Notes under the pieces: generated by a model
What the model was told of the DNA's origin: nothing
Databases searched by the model: none
The model's input: only the letters and a program-made list of their open reading frames with translations
NCBI RefSeq assembly: GCF_029168945.1
Contig: NC_083603.1
Span: 8,432,001-8,496,000, forward strand
DNA length: 64,000 bases
Source of the DNA: Cannabis sativa
Taxonomy: Eukaryota > Streptophyta > Magnoliopsida > Rosales > Cannabaceae
Direction: 5' to 3'
Program-made: the position numbers and the translations under genes
In this document: piece by piece, positions 35,266 through 47,793 of the stretch
Layout of the letters: each line of letters starts with the position of its first letter
Numbering within the stretch: position 1 is the first letter of the stretch

Positions 35266-36997
35266 TCATGATGGCAAAGGATTAAGCCTAGCAATTGGTA
35301 CACACACCAAGGGATGAGCCCTTGGGAGGGTCAAACCAGATCCCTCTTCCATGTCAACAACACCATCAACTTTCCAATCAAAGCACTGAATCATTGCAGC
35401 TAGAGTGGCCTGAACAACCAGCATTGCAAGTGAGGTTCCAGGACACCCTCTTCTTCCACTCCCAAATGGCATAAAATGATAGTTTTGACCCCTAACATCT
35501 AACTGCTTACCATCATTCCCATTCTCATCATTATCTTCACTAACAAACCTCTCTGGCTTGAACTCAAGTGGGCTTTCCCAGTGCTTTGGGTCCCTACCAA
35601 TGGCCCAAAGATTAACAAACAATTGGGTTTTTTCAGGAATGTCATAGCCATTAATTGTGCATCTTTCAGTTGATTCTCTTACAGCCATTGGACCTGTTGG
35701 ATGAAGCCTTAGTGTTTCTTTGACTATAGCTTGAAGATAAGGAAGATTACCAATATCTGACTCTTCTACTAATCTGGTTTGTCCAACAAGGGTGTCTATT
35801 TCTTCTCTTGCTTTCTGCATGATATTGGGGTTGTTTACTAGCTCTGATAATGCCCATTCTATTGTTAAGGCAGATGTGTCTGACCCAGCTGCAAATATAT
35901 CCTGGAAATTAAAATTTATGTAATTATTGTTTAGTTACCATTTTGATATTGTAGTTTGATAGTATGTGAATGTGTACAGATTTCAAATGACACTTTCTCA
36001 TGCATGCTAGCTTGTAATAATAGACCAAGAAACCCTTATATAAATATATATATATATTATATTAATTATCATATAAATTTGAAAACCTTACCAGGATGAA
36101 TGCTTTTATGTTTTCTCTTGTCAATTTGAACTCTGAACTCTCATCTTCTGATATATCAAGTAACATGTCAAGTAAATCCTTCACTGTATCATCCTCACTC
36201 TCCTTCTTGCTCCTCACTTCTTCATGCTCTTTAATGATCCTATCCATCATGGAGTCAAACTTATCACGAACTTTCTTAAGCCTTTTTCCAAATCCTTGTA
36301 AATCTAAGTTCTTACAGAACCAAATATAGTCCTTCAAATTGAATTTTCCAGTAAGCTCTGCAGTTTCTGTTATCAGCTTCCTAATCTCATCAGCTTCATT
36401 ATCATCATTATCAGAACATGTTTTCCCCATAAGCATTCTTGATATGACATTGTTGGAAAGCTTCATTAGTTCTCCTTCAATCTCAACCTCTTCCTTTTGA
36501 TCAGCCTTTTTTAGCATCAAATGTAAGAATTTCTTAATCTCTTCTCTTCTAAGTGGAAGAAATTGATCTAATGTTCTGCCACCAAGAAGTTGAGTCATGC
36601 AAATTTTCTTCATGAACTTCCAATAAGGTCCATATGGGGTGAAGGAGAAGTCAGCTGAGCCATATGTAAGATAGTCTACCGCGGTCATCTGAGGGCGATT
36701 CAAAAAGGAAGTTTCTTGTGTCTTAAGAAACTCCTTCGCCACTTCTGGTGTGGAAGCAACTACACAAAGAACAGAGCCAAGGTAGAGATGAATTAAAGGT
36801 CCATAGTGGTTAGAGAGTTTGTGGAAAGCTTGGTGAGGTATTGGACCGAGAAGGTGAAGGTGTCCGATTATTGGAAGGGCCATTGGACTTGGGGGAAGGC
36901 GAAATTTGGTCCGAGTTTTGGTAAATATGGCTCGGACCAACATGGTGGAGACAATCCACACCAGGAAAAGTATGATGTAGCCTTGAAAATCTGTCAT
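35266..36997 (-). CDS. CYP93-type cytochrome P450, 513 aa, two exons
   Basis: Exon 1 is 36092-36997 and exon 2 is 35266-35901. The 190 bp phase-0 intron has GTAAGG donor and TTTCCAG acceptor. The protein is complete. It has an N-terminal membrane anchor (about residues 6-25), an LPPSP hinge, the I-helix FAAGSDTS (about 305-312), ExxR as ETLR (364-367), PERF (418-421) and the heme loop [10 protein letters not shown] with the axial Cys at 455. The intron just before D-I-F-A-A-G and the overall sequence fit the CYP93 family of the CYP71 clan, closest in style to CYP93A. These are ER-bound monooxygenases that act on flavonoid-type or other specialised metabolites. The substrate cannot be read from sequence. 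A TATA-like box (CTTTATAAT) lies about 60 bp upstream of the ATG. A broken and a diverged paralog follow on the same strand. Confidence 0.93.
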
Positions 36998-37782
36998 GGT
37001 TGAACTTTTTAATTGAAGAAAAAAAAAGATGTTTAAACTAATGAGGTATAGGAGTGATTATAAAGAAGAAAAAGATCAAATATATATCCTTTGAGGCCTG
37101 CAATTACAAAGAGAAAACAACAAATTTTGTGCAAGTTAGATTAATTATTGCAATGAGACTTAGAGAAGAGTTTTTTCTTTATAATGGAATCTTGTCCTTT
37201 AGAATTGGTCAATGCCGTACCTATTGAAGCTATACTAGAATTTTAAGTATTTTAATGCTAACATATAATATGATTAGTTCCATAATGGGGTAATAGCCGT
37301 CCTTGATAGATATAAGGTTAGAAGAACATGCAATGATGTATGTATACACTACAACAATATGACCAAGTCTCATAATATATGGTCCAAATTGGATTTGTAT
37401 AGCATGAAAGTTTATATAGTGATCCGAGATTCCATATGGGATCCAAGCCAAATTAAGTATTTAAAATAAAAAATCAAAACTCACCCCTGTTGTGTCTATA
37501 TAAAAATTATATACTCCACTTCATCTTGTAACATTATGTAGCATGGAAATTAAGAATGCTATCAAATCAGACAAAAATAAGAAGAAAATCAACAAGAATA
37601 GGAGAGTTACAGTCTACTTCCTATTTAAACATCTTTCTTAATTTCTGTCCTAAAAAATATATGGAGTAAATAATGAATACATATCACAATTTAAAACTAC
37701 TAAATGATACTAAAGTATATATACACAATGAAAGAATGGTAAAATAAAGAGGAGATTCCTATGCAAAACATTTTAAAACATC
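36998..37782. other. Promoter region of the first CYP93-type gene and spacer
   Basis: Besides the TATA-like box at about 37057-37065, nothing was recognised. Confidence 0.4.
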
Positions 37783-39099
37783 TCATATTGGTAATGGATT
37801 ATGCCGAGCAATTGGTAAATAGAGGAAGGGATGAGCCTTTAGAAGGGTCAACCCAGTTCCCTCTTCCATGTCAACAGAGCCATCAACTTTCCACTCAAAG
37901 CACTGAATCATAACAGCAAGAGTGTTTTGAACAAGCCTCAAAGCAAGTGAAATTCCACTCCCAAAAGGCAAAAAATGGAAGCTTTGTCCTCTATATAGTT
38001 GACTAGTACTACTCTCATGATCTTCACTAATATGAAATCTCTCTGACTTGAACTCAAGTTGATTTTCCCATTGATATTGATCCCTTACAATAGCCCAGAT
38101 GTTAACAAAGAACTGTGTCTTTTCTGGTATGTCATAGCCATTAATAGTGCTTCTTTTGGATGACTCTGTCACTAGTAATGGCCCTGTTGGATCAAGCCTT
38201 AGTGTCTCTTTTACTACAGCTTGAATATAATGAAGGTTACTGATGATATCTGACTCTTCTACTAATCTAGTTTTTCCAATCACATTGTCTACTTCTCTTG
38301 CTTTTCTAATGATGTATGGGTGGTTTATCAGCTCAGTCAGGGCCCATTCAATTGTAATGGTAGATGTGTTTTCCCTTCTGCAAACATATCCTAACAACTA
38401 TAAGCCTGTAATTAGTCACTAAATATACATTTATATGTATATATATGTATTAATTCATACAAAAAAGTCTTAATCAAACATACCAAGATAATGTCTTTAT
38501 GTTATGTGTGGTCAATTTGATCTCTTGACTCTCATCTTCTGATACATCAAGCAAGTCCTTTACTTTGCTACCTCTAATCTCCTTCTTCTTTTGTCTTGCT
38601 TCTTGGTGTTCTTTCATAACTCTATCCATTATCACATCAACCTTTTCTCTAACATGCTTAAGCCTTTCCTAAATCCTTACAAAGCCAAATTCTTAAGGAA
38701 CCAAATACAATCAGACAAGTTAAATTCCCCCTAATCTCCTCACCTTCATTCTCAATTTCTCATCCTCACAACATCTCTATCCCATAATCATTCTCGATAC
38801 GATATTGTTAGTTAACCTCAAGAGCTCTCCTTCAACATCAACAGATCTATTTCCGTCAGCCTTTTTAAGCATCAAACACAAAATTCTCTTCAACTCATTG
38901 CGCCTAATGGGGAGAAGGTGGTCCAATGTTTGGCCACCAAGAAGCTCAGTCATGCAAAGCTTCTTCATAATTTACAATAAGGAGTATAGTGAGCAAAAGC
39001 AAAGCCAACCATTGTTTGTTGGGGGTTCGAGAATAGAGTTCTTGTGTCTAAAGGAACTTTTTCGCCATCTCAGGGGAGGAAACAATTAGACAAGGGACT
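37783..39099 (-). pseudogene. CYP93-type P450 pseudogene, truncated
   Basis: Exon 2 (37783 to about 38395) keeps ETLR and a decayed PERF (SERF). The heme loop reads LPFGSG directly followed by ISLAL: the RRGCPG residues, including the heme-ligand Cys, are deleted. The I-helix region has a frameshift. Exon 1 (about 38490-39099) is in pieces with stops and deletions. It begins only at a position equal to about residue 79 of the intact neighbour (CLIVSSPEMAKKFL). At 39100 a copia LTR takes over, so the N-terminal part is gone. It is most similar to the intact gene at 35266-36997, so it is probably a tandem duplicate of it. Confidence 0.88.
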
Positions 39100-39894
39100 T
39101 GTTGGAATTCAATCTTGAATCCCTACACAACTCACAAAACTAATCAAGACACACCAGCAAATCAATGTTGATCTTGCAGCAATGAATTTCACAAATAGAT
39201 TCCCAAATTGTACAAAACATGTCACTTGAATTATTAACTTGTTAGTGTTAATTCAGAACTATGATTTTAATCAAGAACCACATTCAAATTATTGAATTAA
39301 GATGCAAAACAATCAATGCTTAACACACATGTACAATGTAATCAAAACAGAATTAAAGAAAAAGTAAAACAGAGAGAAGTAGAGGTCAAACACAAGAATT
39401 TTGGTAAGGTTCACCCTAAAACTCGGGCTACATCCTTGTGAGCTCTTCTCGGGAAGATCAGCTCTTTTCACTATGATGAAAGCTTGAACAGTTACAATAA
39501 TGGAGGAGATTTCTTGTCACAATCTTTGACAGGTAATCTCAATGATCTTTCGATGCACTTTTATTTGGCTTCTCTCTTTCTTGCAGAAACCAAAATTCTA
39601 ACTCTCTTTCTTTTTCTTTCTCTCTCTAACATTCTTGGAGCTAGTCTCACTAGCTTGAAGATAAAGGCTTGCTCTAACTTGATCAAAATGATTAAAGGTA
39701 CTTATATCCTTTTGTTGAAGTCGATTGAGAGAGTAAGTGGCAATTGGAGTTAGTATTGCCAACTTGGACGTTTGTTAAGTTGGTTGAGATCAATCTAAGG
39801 TGGAATCAGTTGAGTCTAGGCTTAGTTTCGAGTGATCAAGTGTGGAGAGGATTATTGTAAGCTGTTCGTGCTTATGATGGGGTTCAAAACAACA
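39100..39894 (-). repeat. 3' LTR of a minus-strand copia element (795 bp)
   Basis: On the minus strand it starts TGTTGTTTTGAACCCC after a purine tract (AAGGTGGAAA) and ends AATTCCAACA. It lies inside the P450 pseudogene. Confidence 0.75.
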
Positions 39895-41100
39895 TTTCCA
39901 CCTTGAACTCCATCAATAGCAACTTGGTAGAGTAGTCTTCTTCTCCTTCTTCTTCTTCCTGAGGGTCTTAGCTCAATATGGTAATGACCAGCCTCTATTA
40001 CCTAATCCTAGAAAATCCAAACAGTGCTTGAACTTGACTAGGTTTAGAATTTTAGTCCCTACATCTGCAAGGTTCTCTTTTGTGGGAACTTTCTTAATCT
40101 AAACTTCCTCTTGTGTCACCTTATCTCTAATGAAGTGGTACTTGATAGGGCTGAACATCGAGCGGGTTTACCGGGTTTCGGGTTGGCGGGTTTTGGGTTC
40201 ACGGGTTTCGGGTTCAAAAAATTGAAACCGAACCCGGACCCGAATAGGGCATGGGTTGGCGGGTTGGCAGGTCACGGGTTTGCGGGTTTCGGTTAGTCGG
40301 GTTTAGCGGGTTGGCGGGTTGACTCGGTCAACTCAGTCAACTCGGTCTTAAAAATATTAATTTTTTATTCAAATAATTATTTTTTTTTATTTTTTTATTT
40401 ATTAAATTAAGCATATATAATATAACAATTTGTTCATAGTATATCTACTATTAAAGAAAAAATGCATTAATCAATCCAACCAACAAATAAACAACCTATT
40501 TATATATCAAAGATTCAAATCAAACTTCATATTCATGTTCATGAATCATGATAAAAGTGAAAACTAAAATATTTCAAAATACATCCATATCCAATATTCA
40601 TAGTCCATAAAAATCTAAAGTCCATATTATATATATAAACAATAATAAAAAAAAATATATATAATATATTTATAAACCGGGTTGGCGGGCGGGTTCGCGG
40701 GTTCAACCTGAAACCCGGTACCCCTAAAATCTCAACCCGCCAACCCACCCGAAGGGTACCGGGTTGAACCCAACCCGCCCGAAACTTTTTTAAAATAATT
40801 TTTTTGCGGGTTCACCAATTCAGGTTCGGGCGGGTTGCTCGGGTTCGGGTCAAACCCGCTCAAAATGTTCAGCCCTAGTACTTGATTTCCACATGCTTGG
40901 TTTTGTCGACAGAATTCTTGCACTAATGGATACAACTCTGACTATCAAAGTACATAGTGAGAACTTCCTTAAGTAGGTGTAGCTCTTTCATTAGACATTT
41001 GATCCAAATAGCTTCTTTTATTGCCTCTTTGACTGAAACATACTTAGCTTCTGTTGTAGACAATGCTACAATAGGTTGTAGTTGGACTCTCCATGTAATG
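39895..41100 (-). pseudogene. Minus-strand copia RNase H fragment, interrupted by an hAT element
   Basis: Reading the minus strand from about 41095, the conserved ALSTTEAKYVS box is followed by IWIKCLMKELHLL and a KTKHVEIKYHFIRDKV segment, then a NLADVGTK motif near 40060. These belong to the C-terminal RNase H of copia pol. A stop codon lies after the QSCIH segment and another after EEV. The hAT element at 40146-40877 splits it. The 5' portion of the element is missing and abuts the SIRE-like LTR at about 41100. Confidence 0.8.
40146..40877. mobile_element. Non-autonomous hAT element, 732 bp, GGGTT-rich arms
   Basis: It has a perfect 8 bp target duplication, GTACTTGA, at 40138-40145 and 40878-40885. 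The inverted ends read TAGGGCTGAACAT on both sides. Each arm of roughly 200 bp consists of degenerate GGGTTGGCGGGTTC-like units, and the ~330 bp centre is AT-rich. No transposase is encoded. Confidence 0.93.
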
Positions 41101-42514
41101 AACGCATGATTGCAATATGGATTAGTAGGGCAATTAACATTAATTATTTTATAGTTATACGAATATTTTTATTATGGGTCCCAATTTTAGAAAATAGGCA
41201 TTAGAGTTATAATTTCTCGATTCTGAAGATTTTATTAAACTCTAAGAGTGTTATTTATGCTAAATATAAAATATGTAATTTTTATGATTTGTGCTCGGTG
41301 GTGATGGAAAATGTGACAAATGGCAATTAGAGTCACATGGGTAAGTTTAAAACCTATTTCTTAGTGGGACAAACGTATGTGATATTTTGAATATCGGGTG
41401 TAAAGTCTTTTTTTGGCAATTTAGGTGTCAAAATATTTTTATTTATTGCGTGATCATTTTGTGCATTTAAATCGATTTTATCTCCATGATATTGTGTAGT
41501 TATTGCTCTTTTCTATCAAAGGAAAGAATCATTGTTCGACTGTCCCTTTTCTTGTTTTGGAAACTTCTTGTGAGAGAATAAATTCTCTTATGGAAAGTTG
41601 GCTTTACATGGAAACTTTGACCATTGTTATTTCTCTTTAATGAGTTCGATGCGTCTTGATAAGATTAGATCAAGCACACTATTTTCGGCAGGTATGAAAT
41701 CCAAGTTCATAATTGGGCATCCTTTTGGCAAGTTTCCTATTTTGGTCTGGTTTGCTGCTGCAGAATCTGATTCTAATGCTACAAAACAGGATTTTCTTTT
41801 GGGAAAGTTTGTACAGCTGTGGAATCAATTTTGTAGCTGTCTCTAGGGTTCCTATGTTCTATAAATAGAACCTAGAGAGCAGCTAAACGGTTCAACTCTT
41901 CTAGCTTTCATTTTCTTACACATTTTCATTTATGAAGAGAGAGTTCTTTTTGTGAGAACATATTTGTTCATCTAGGTTTTAGTATTTATATATTTGTTCT
42001 TATACTGGTCTTAAGGTTGGTTAGAACAACATGATTAAACAAGAGAAAGGTCTTCATGAGAAGACTTGTTCAAGCCTTATTTCGGAAGGAAGTAAACACT
42101 CACACCTCAAAGACAAAGGGAGTTCGCTGTTTGAAGGTGGTTCAGAAATCAAATTCGTGAAGTGTGTTACAAAGGATTGTGGCAAAGATTTAGAGGGAAT
42201 CTAAACTTATATAAGTCGATTGTCTTTGTAATTTCTGAGACTTTACTAACCAATTTCTTTCTCTGAGCATGGCCCCGTGGACTAGGAGTGTTCGAAAGAA
42301 TACTGATACCATGTACAAATCTCTTGTGTCAAGTAATTTTATTTTCTGCTATTATTTTTAATTCTGTTGAATTTATTGTTTTGATTCTGGTTTGTTTCTA
42401 CAAAACTGTGTTCTGTAGTAACAGAATCACATTCTGTTGCTGCAGACTGTTACAGTTAAATTTTTACCGTTTTTCTGTAATAATTATTGACATTAGCAAA
42501 AACTCTGCTTTTCA
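41101..42514 (+). repeat. 5' LTR (left end uncertain) of a SIRE-like copia element
   Basis: It ends TTTTCA just before the primer-binding site CGGTATCAGAGCGGGGC (42517-42533), which matches initiator-Met tRNA usage except for one base. A TATA box (CTATAAATAGA) lies at 41859-41869. The left boundary was not resolved and may be truncated. Confidence 0.65.
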
Positions 42515-42666
42515 ATCGGTATCAGAGCGGGGCACTAAACTCTTAATGTAGTCCATTAACATTTCTGTGTATTTTTGTGCAATATGTCATTTTTTGCAGA
42601 AGGAAGTTTGATTTCTCGACCACCATTGCTTAATGATTCTAATTATTCTTATTGGAAAGTTAGAAT

Positions 42667-43435
42667 TAGGGGTGTTCATTGGATCACATCCAATGAATTT
42701 GGACACAAGCGATCCAATCCAATTATTTATTAGATATTGAATTTTGTCATCCGATCCAATCCTATTGAATTGAGTCATCCGATCCGATCCAATAGATGTA
42801 TTAGATTGGATCGGTTCCGACCATTGGATGTATTGACTGGTTTTTTATTAGATTGGATTGGATCCATCCAATCCATTTTAGCTACCATTTAAGTTAATTT
42901 CATTAAAGAGAAAAATATATATATATAAAAATATAATTTAAAACTTAATCATCCAACATATATAATAAACATTAGTTTAGTTCAACCTAGCTAATTCTCA
43001 TGATCATAATAAAACTGTTAAAAAATAAAACTTATTCAATACATATTGACAATTTTTATTAGCATTTAGGAAGATGAGAATTAATATTTTAAATCTAAGG
43101 TTTTTTTTCTTTAATTTCATGTGTTAAATATATATATATATATATTAAATCAACTAATATATATTTTTAAATAAAATATATTAAATATATAAAATTATAA
43201 ATATATTTTAAAAATATATAAATATAATTGGATAACTATTGGATGATAATTGGATCGGTTTGGTCGGTTATCCATTAAATCGGATGTCCAATCCAACAAC
43301 TGATTCGATCCGATTGGATTTTCAAAATTTACATCCGATCTGATCCAATTATGATTGGATATCCAATTCTATTGGATCGGTTGGGATTGGATTGGTCGGT
43401 TGTAATTGAATTGGATGACTTTCTGCACACTCCTA
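42667..43435. mobile_element. Non-autonomous hAT element, 769 bp, GGATCGGTT/CCGATCC arms
   Basis: It has a perfect 8 bp target duplication, GTTAGAAT, at 42659-42666 and 43436-43443. The ends read TAGGGGTGTTCATTGG on the left and TAGGAGTGTGCAG on the right, reversed. The arms are built of TTGGATCGG/CCGATCCAA-like units and the centre is AT-rich. It lies inside the gag of the SIRE-like element. Confidence 0.93.
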
Positions 43436-46400
43436 GTTAGAATGAGGGTTTTCATCAAGTCTTAAAATGAGAAAGCTTGGAGGATGGTTCCATCAGGATG
43501 GTCGCTTCCTATTGTGACAGATTCCGAAGGTAATTCTAAAATAAAATTTGAACTTGAATGGTTCATTGAAGATGATAAACTTTTTACTTACAATAGCAAA
43601 ACTTTACATGTTATATTTAATGGAATAGGCGAAGGTTATATTAAGCTTATATCTTCTTGTGAATCTGCGAAGGATGCTTGGCAGATGTTAAGCGTTATAG
43701 GTTTATTATGCTTCAAACCAAATTTAATGAGCTTAGAATGTGTGAAAATGAAATCCTGACTGAGTTTTATGAAAGGTTATCTGATATATCTAATGAATAT
43801 TTTGTTCTTGATGAAAAGCTTGATAATTCTGTCCTTATCAGAAAAATTGTTAGAGCTCTTCCAGACAGGTTTGATACTAAACTTTTGGCCATGGAGGAAG
43901 TTGAAGATTTTAGTAAAATGAAGGTGGAAGAATTAATGGGTTCTTTGCGTACTTTTGAATTGAATCAAAAAATCAAACAAAAGGACAAACCCAAATATAT
44001 TGTTGATAAAGGTAAAAGTATCGCTTTAAAAGTTGCTGAAAAAGGAAGTTTTGATAATGAATTTGCTGATAAAATTACTTTCTTAATCAGAAATTTTCCA
44101 GAAAAATATGTAAAAGATGGGTAACAAAAACAATAACTCAAAATTCTCAAAAGTGAATACATCTTTTAAACCTTCTCTGACTAATAAAAAAAGGAATTCA
44201 ATGCAAGGAATGTGAAGGATTTGGGCATATTTAATCTGAGTGTGCAAACACTTTGAAAAAGAATAAGAAAATTCTGAGAATTTTGCTCTAAATTCTAATA
44301 TGACTAATGTGTTATGTGATTCACAGGTGAGAGAAAGATTGGTATGTTTGAATAATACCATTGAAAAAGAAGATTTTGACTAAGATGATTCTGAAATCTT
44401 TGAAGAATCTCTTGGTGAATCATACAAGGTCATGTATGAAAAATGGATACAAGTTACTTCTGAAAATAGAGTCTTGACTAAAGTGAAAAAAAAAAAAAAA
44501 CAGTGTCATCAAATTGAAACTTTTGAATTAAAAATAAAAGATTATGAGATTGATTTTTGCATTAAAGATGAAAAAATTACTCTTTTAAAAAAGAAACTTG
44601 AAAGTCTCAAGAAAAATGTCCAAATGCTTAATCTTGGATCGTCTATTTTTGAAAAAGTTCAGAATGCAAGTCAAAGAGGCTTTGCTAGTATTGGATCGAA
44701 TGGTATTAGAAGTTCTGGAATCACGAAATTTGTAAAATCTAGTGTTCCAACAAACTTTCCTGGTGCTGCAGAATTGAAGATTGCCACAACAGATTCAAAA
44801 CCTATCGTTGCAAAAGTTGTATCTACAAAAGCAAAGTCTCCAAGAATTACAAAAAAGAGTAAGATCTCAGATAAGGAGATTTGTTCCTATTTTTTATTTT
44901 TGTGGTAGAAAGGGACATATTAGACCTAAATATTTCAACATGCAGAATGTGTACAAAATAAATTATTTTGGTAATTTGAAAATTTTTCAAAAGAAACATA
45001 GTGGTATGAAACAGAAATGGATTAAAAAAGAAAAATATCTTGCTGGTTTTTCTAATAAAAGTCTTACTTCACAAATGTGGTATTTTGACAGTGGTTGCTC
45101 TAGACATATGACAAGTGACAAAGAATTTTTTATTAACATTAGGCCTATGCAGTGTGGTGAAGTCACATTTGGGAATGGCTTAGCTAGAAATGTCATTGGA
45201 ATGGGAACTCTCAATTTTGAAGGGTTGGCCAAATTAAAAAAAAGTGATGTTGGTTGAGGGACTAAAGGCTAATTTACTTAGCATTAGTCAAATTTGTGAC
45301 CAAGAGTATATTGTCTCATTTGACAGTGATTATTGTTATGTACTTAATGATGATAATTAATATATCTTGCAAGGATTTCGATCTAATGATAATTGTTATA
45401 CGTCCTAACCCTTGTGTTCACTTGTCATTCAGCTATCAACAACACCACTGATTTGTGGCATGCAAAACTTGGACATATTAATTATAAAAATTTGAAAAAA
45501 ATGGTCAAATACAGGTGTTGTTCGTGTACTGCCCAAATTGGATAAAAAAAGTTTTGATAAGTGTGAATCTTGTCAACTTGGTAATCAATTGAAAATCACT
45601 CACAAAAGTGTACTTGATATCAATACTACAAAAGTATTGGAATTACTTCACATGGATCTTATGGGTCCAATTCAAGTTGAAAGTCTAAATGGTAAGCGAT
45701 ATATTTTTGTATGTGTTGATGATTTCTCTCGCTTTACCCCGGTAGATTTTTTAAGAGACAAATCTGACACATTTGATGCTTTTAAAACACTTTATTTACG
45801 ATTAAGAGTTGAAAAAGGATGTAACATTAGTAAAATTGTTCAAACTCGGAGTGATCATGGTAAGGAATTTGAGAACTCTGTATATGATGATTTATGTAAG
45901 TCTACTGGTATAAGTCATGAATTCTCAGCTCTTAAAACTCCTCAACAAAATGGAGTTGTTGAGAGAAAGAATCAAACTTTGCAAGAAATGGCAAGAGTGA
46001 TGTTAAATAGCAAGAAGCTGACAAAACGATTATGGGTAGAGGTTATAAACACAGCTTGCTATACAATAAACCGAGTGTTTATTCGTCCAGGTACTTCTAA
46101 AACATCTTATGAAATCTAGAAAGGTAAGCGTCTAAATGTAAGTCATTTTCATCTCTTTAGATGTGTTTGCTAAGTTTCAAGAGATCGTGAGCATATTAGA
46201 AAATTTGATGCTAAAAGTGATGTTGGTGTGTTTGTTGGATATTCCACAAATAGTAGAGCCTATCGTGTTTACAACATGAGAACTCAAAATGTTATGGAAT
46301 CAGCTAACGTGGTTGCTAATGATTTTAAAGATTTTTTAGAATTTTCCATAGAAACCGAGATAGATAGTTTTTTTGATACTCCACCAGAAGCAGCAAATGT

Positions 46401-47793
46401 AGATTTTGATGCATCATACTTGAATTCTGAAGAAGCAAATGTCGAATCTGCTGCTGCAACTAAAGCAGATGAACTAGATCATCCTATCTCCCTTCATCCA
46501 AACATCATTACTGATTCTATCCAGAAGGAACCCAACACCAGAGTAAAATTGAATCATCTAAAAGATCTCATTCGTGGAAATCTTGAATAAAGCATGGTAA
46601 CAAGGAAAAGGTATGCTAATTTTATTAGTTTTCTTTGTTTTGTCTCACAATTTGAACCAAAAAATGTGAAGGAAGTCATGACTTATGAAGAATGGCTCAA
46701 TGCAATGCAAGAAGACTTAATTAGTTTGTCCGCAACAAGGTTTGGATTTTGGTTCGAAGACCAAAAGGTATCAATGTGATTGGAACAAAGTGGATATTTA
46801 AAAATAAAAGTGATGAATTCAGTACAATTGTGAGGAATAAGGCTCGATTGGTGGCACAAGGCTATACACAAGTAGAAGGTATTGATTTCGATGAAACCTT
46901 TGCTCTAGTAGCAAGATTAGAATCTATTCGTTTGCTATTGTGTATTTTTTGTGTTCTTAATATGAAATTGTATCAAATGGATGTGAAGTTTGCCTTTTTT
47001 GAATGGGATTTTGAGTGAGAAAGTTTATGTTGAGCAACCAAAGAGATTTGAAGATTCTCAGTTTCCAGACCATGTTTATAAATTAGAAAAAGGTTTGTAT
47101 GGTCTTAAACAGGCTCCCCGTGCCTGGTATGAAAGGTTAACTCAATTTTTAATTTCTCATTATTATCAAAGAGGCAGTATAGACAAAACTCTTTTCATCA
47201 AACACATAAAATATGATTTTATCATTGCTCAAATGTATGTTGATGATATAGTGTTTGGATCTACATCTAACCATGAAGTGCAGGTATTTGTTAATCAAAT
47301 GAAAAATGAGTTTGAAATGAGCATGGTTGGTGAACTTACTTTGTTTTTGGGGCTTCAAGTCAGACAGATGGAAGGAGGAACATTCGTATCTCAAAGTAAG
47401 TATGCCAAGAATCTTGTCAAAAAGTTTGGCCTTGAATCGGCTAAACAGGTAAGTACTCCAATGAGCACCACTTTCAAATTGACAAAAGATGAACATGGAG
47501 TAAAGGTAGACACTACTCTTTCTCGTAGTATGATTGGTAGTTTATTGTATTTGGCTGCTAGTTGTCCTAATATTAGCTATAGTGTGAGAGTATGTGTTCA
47601 ATATCAAAGTAATCAAAGTAATCCAATAGAATCTCATGTTTCTACAGTAAATAGGATTATTCGATATGTTAATAGTACTCTTGACCTTGGAATCTGGTAT
47701 TCTAAAGACACTAATTCTAGCTTGGCTTGTTTTAGTGGTACAGATTGGGCAGGCAATGCTGATGATCGTAAGAGTACTAGTGCAGGTTATTTC

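Noticed and set aside
37783..38397. Functional short P450 protein
   Set aside because: The heme-ligand cysteine loop is deleted, the I-helix frame is broken and exon 1 is in pieces.
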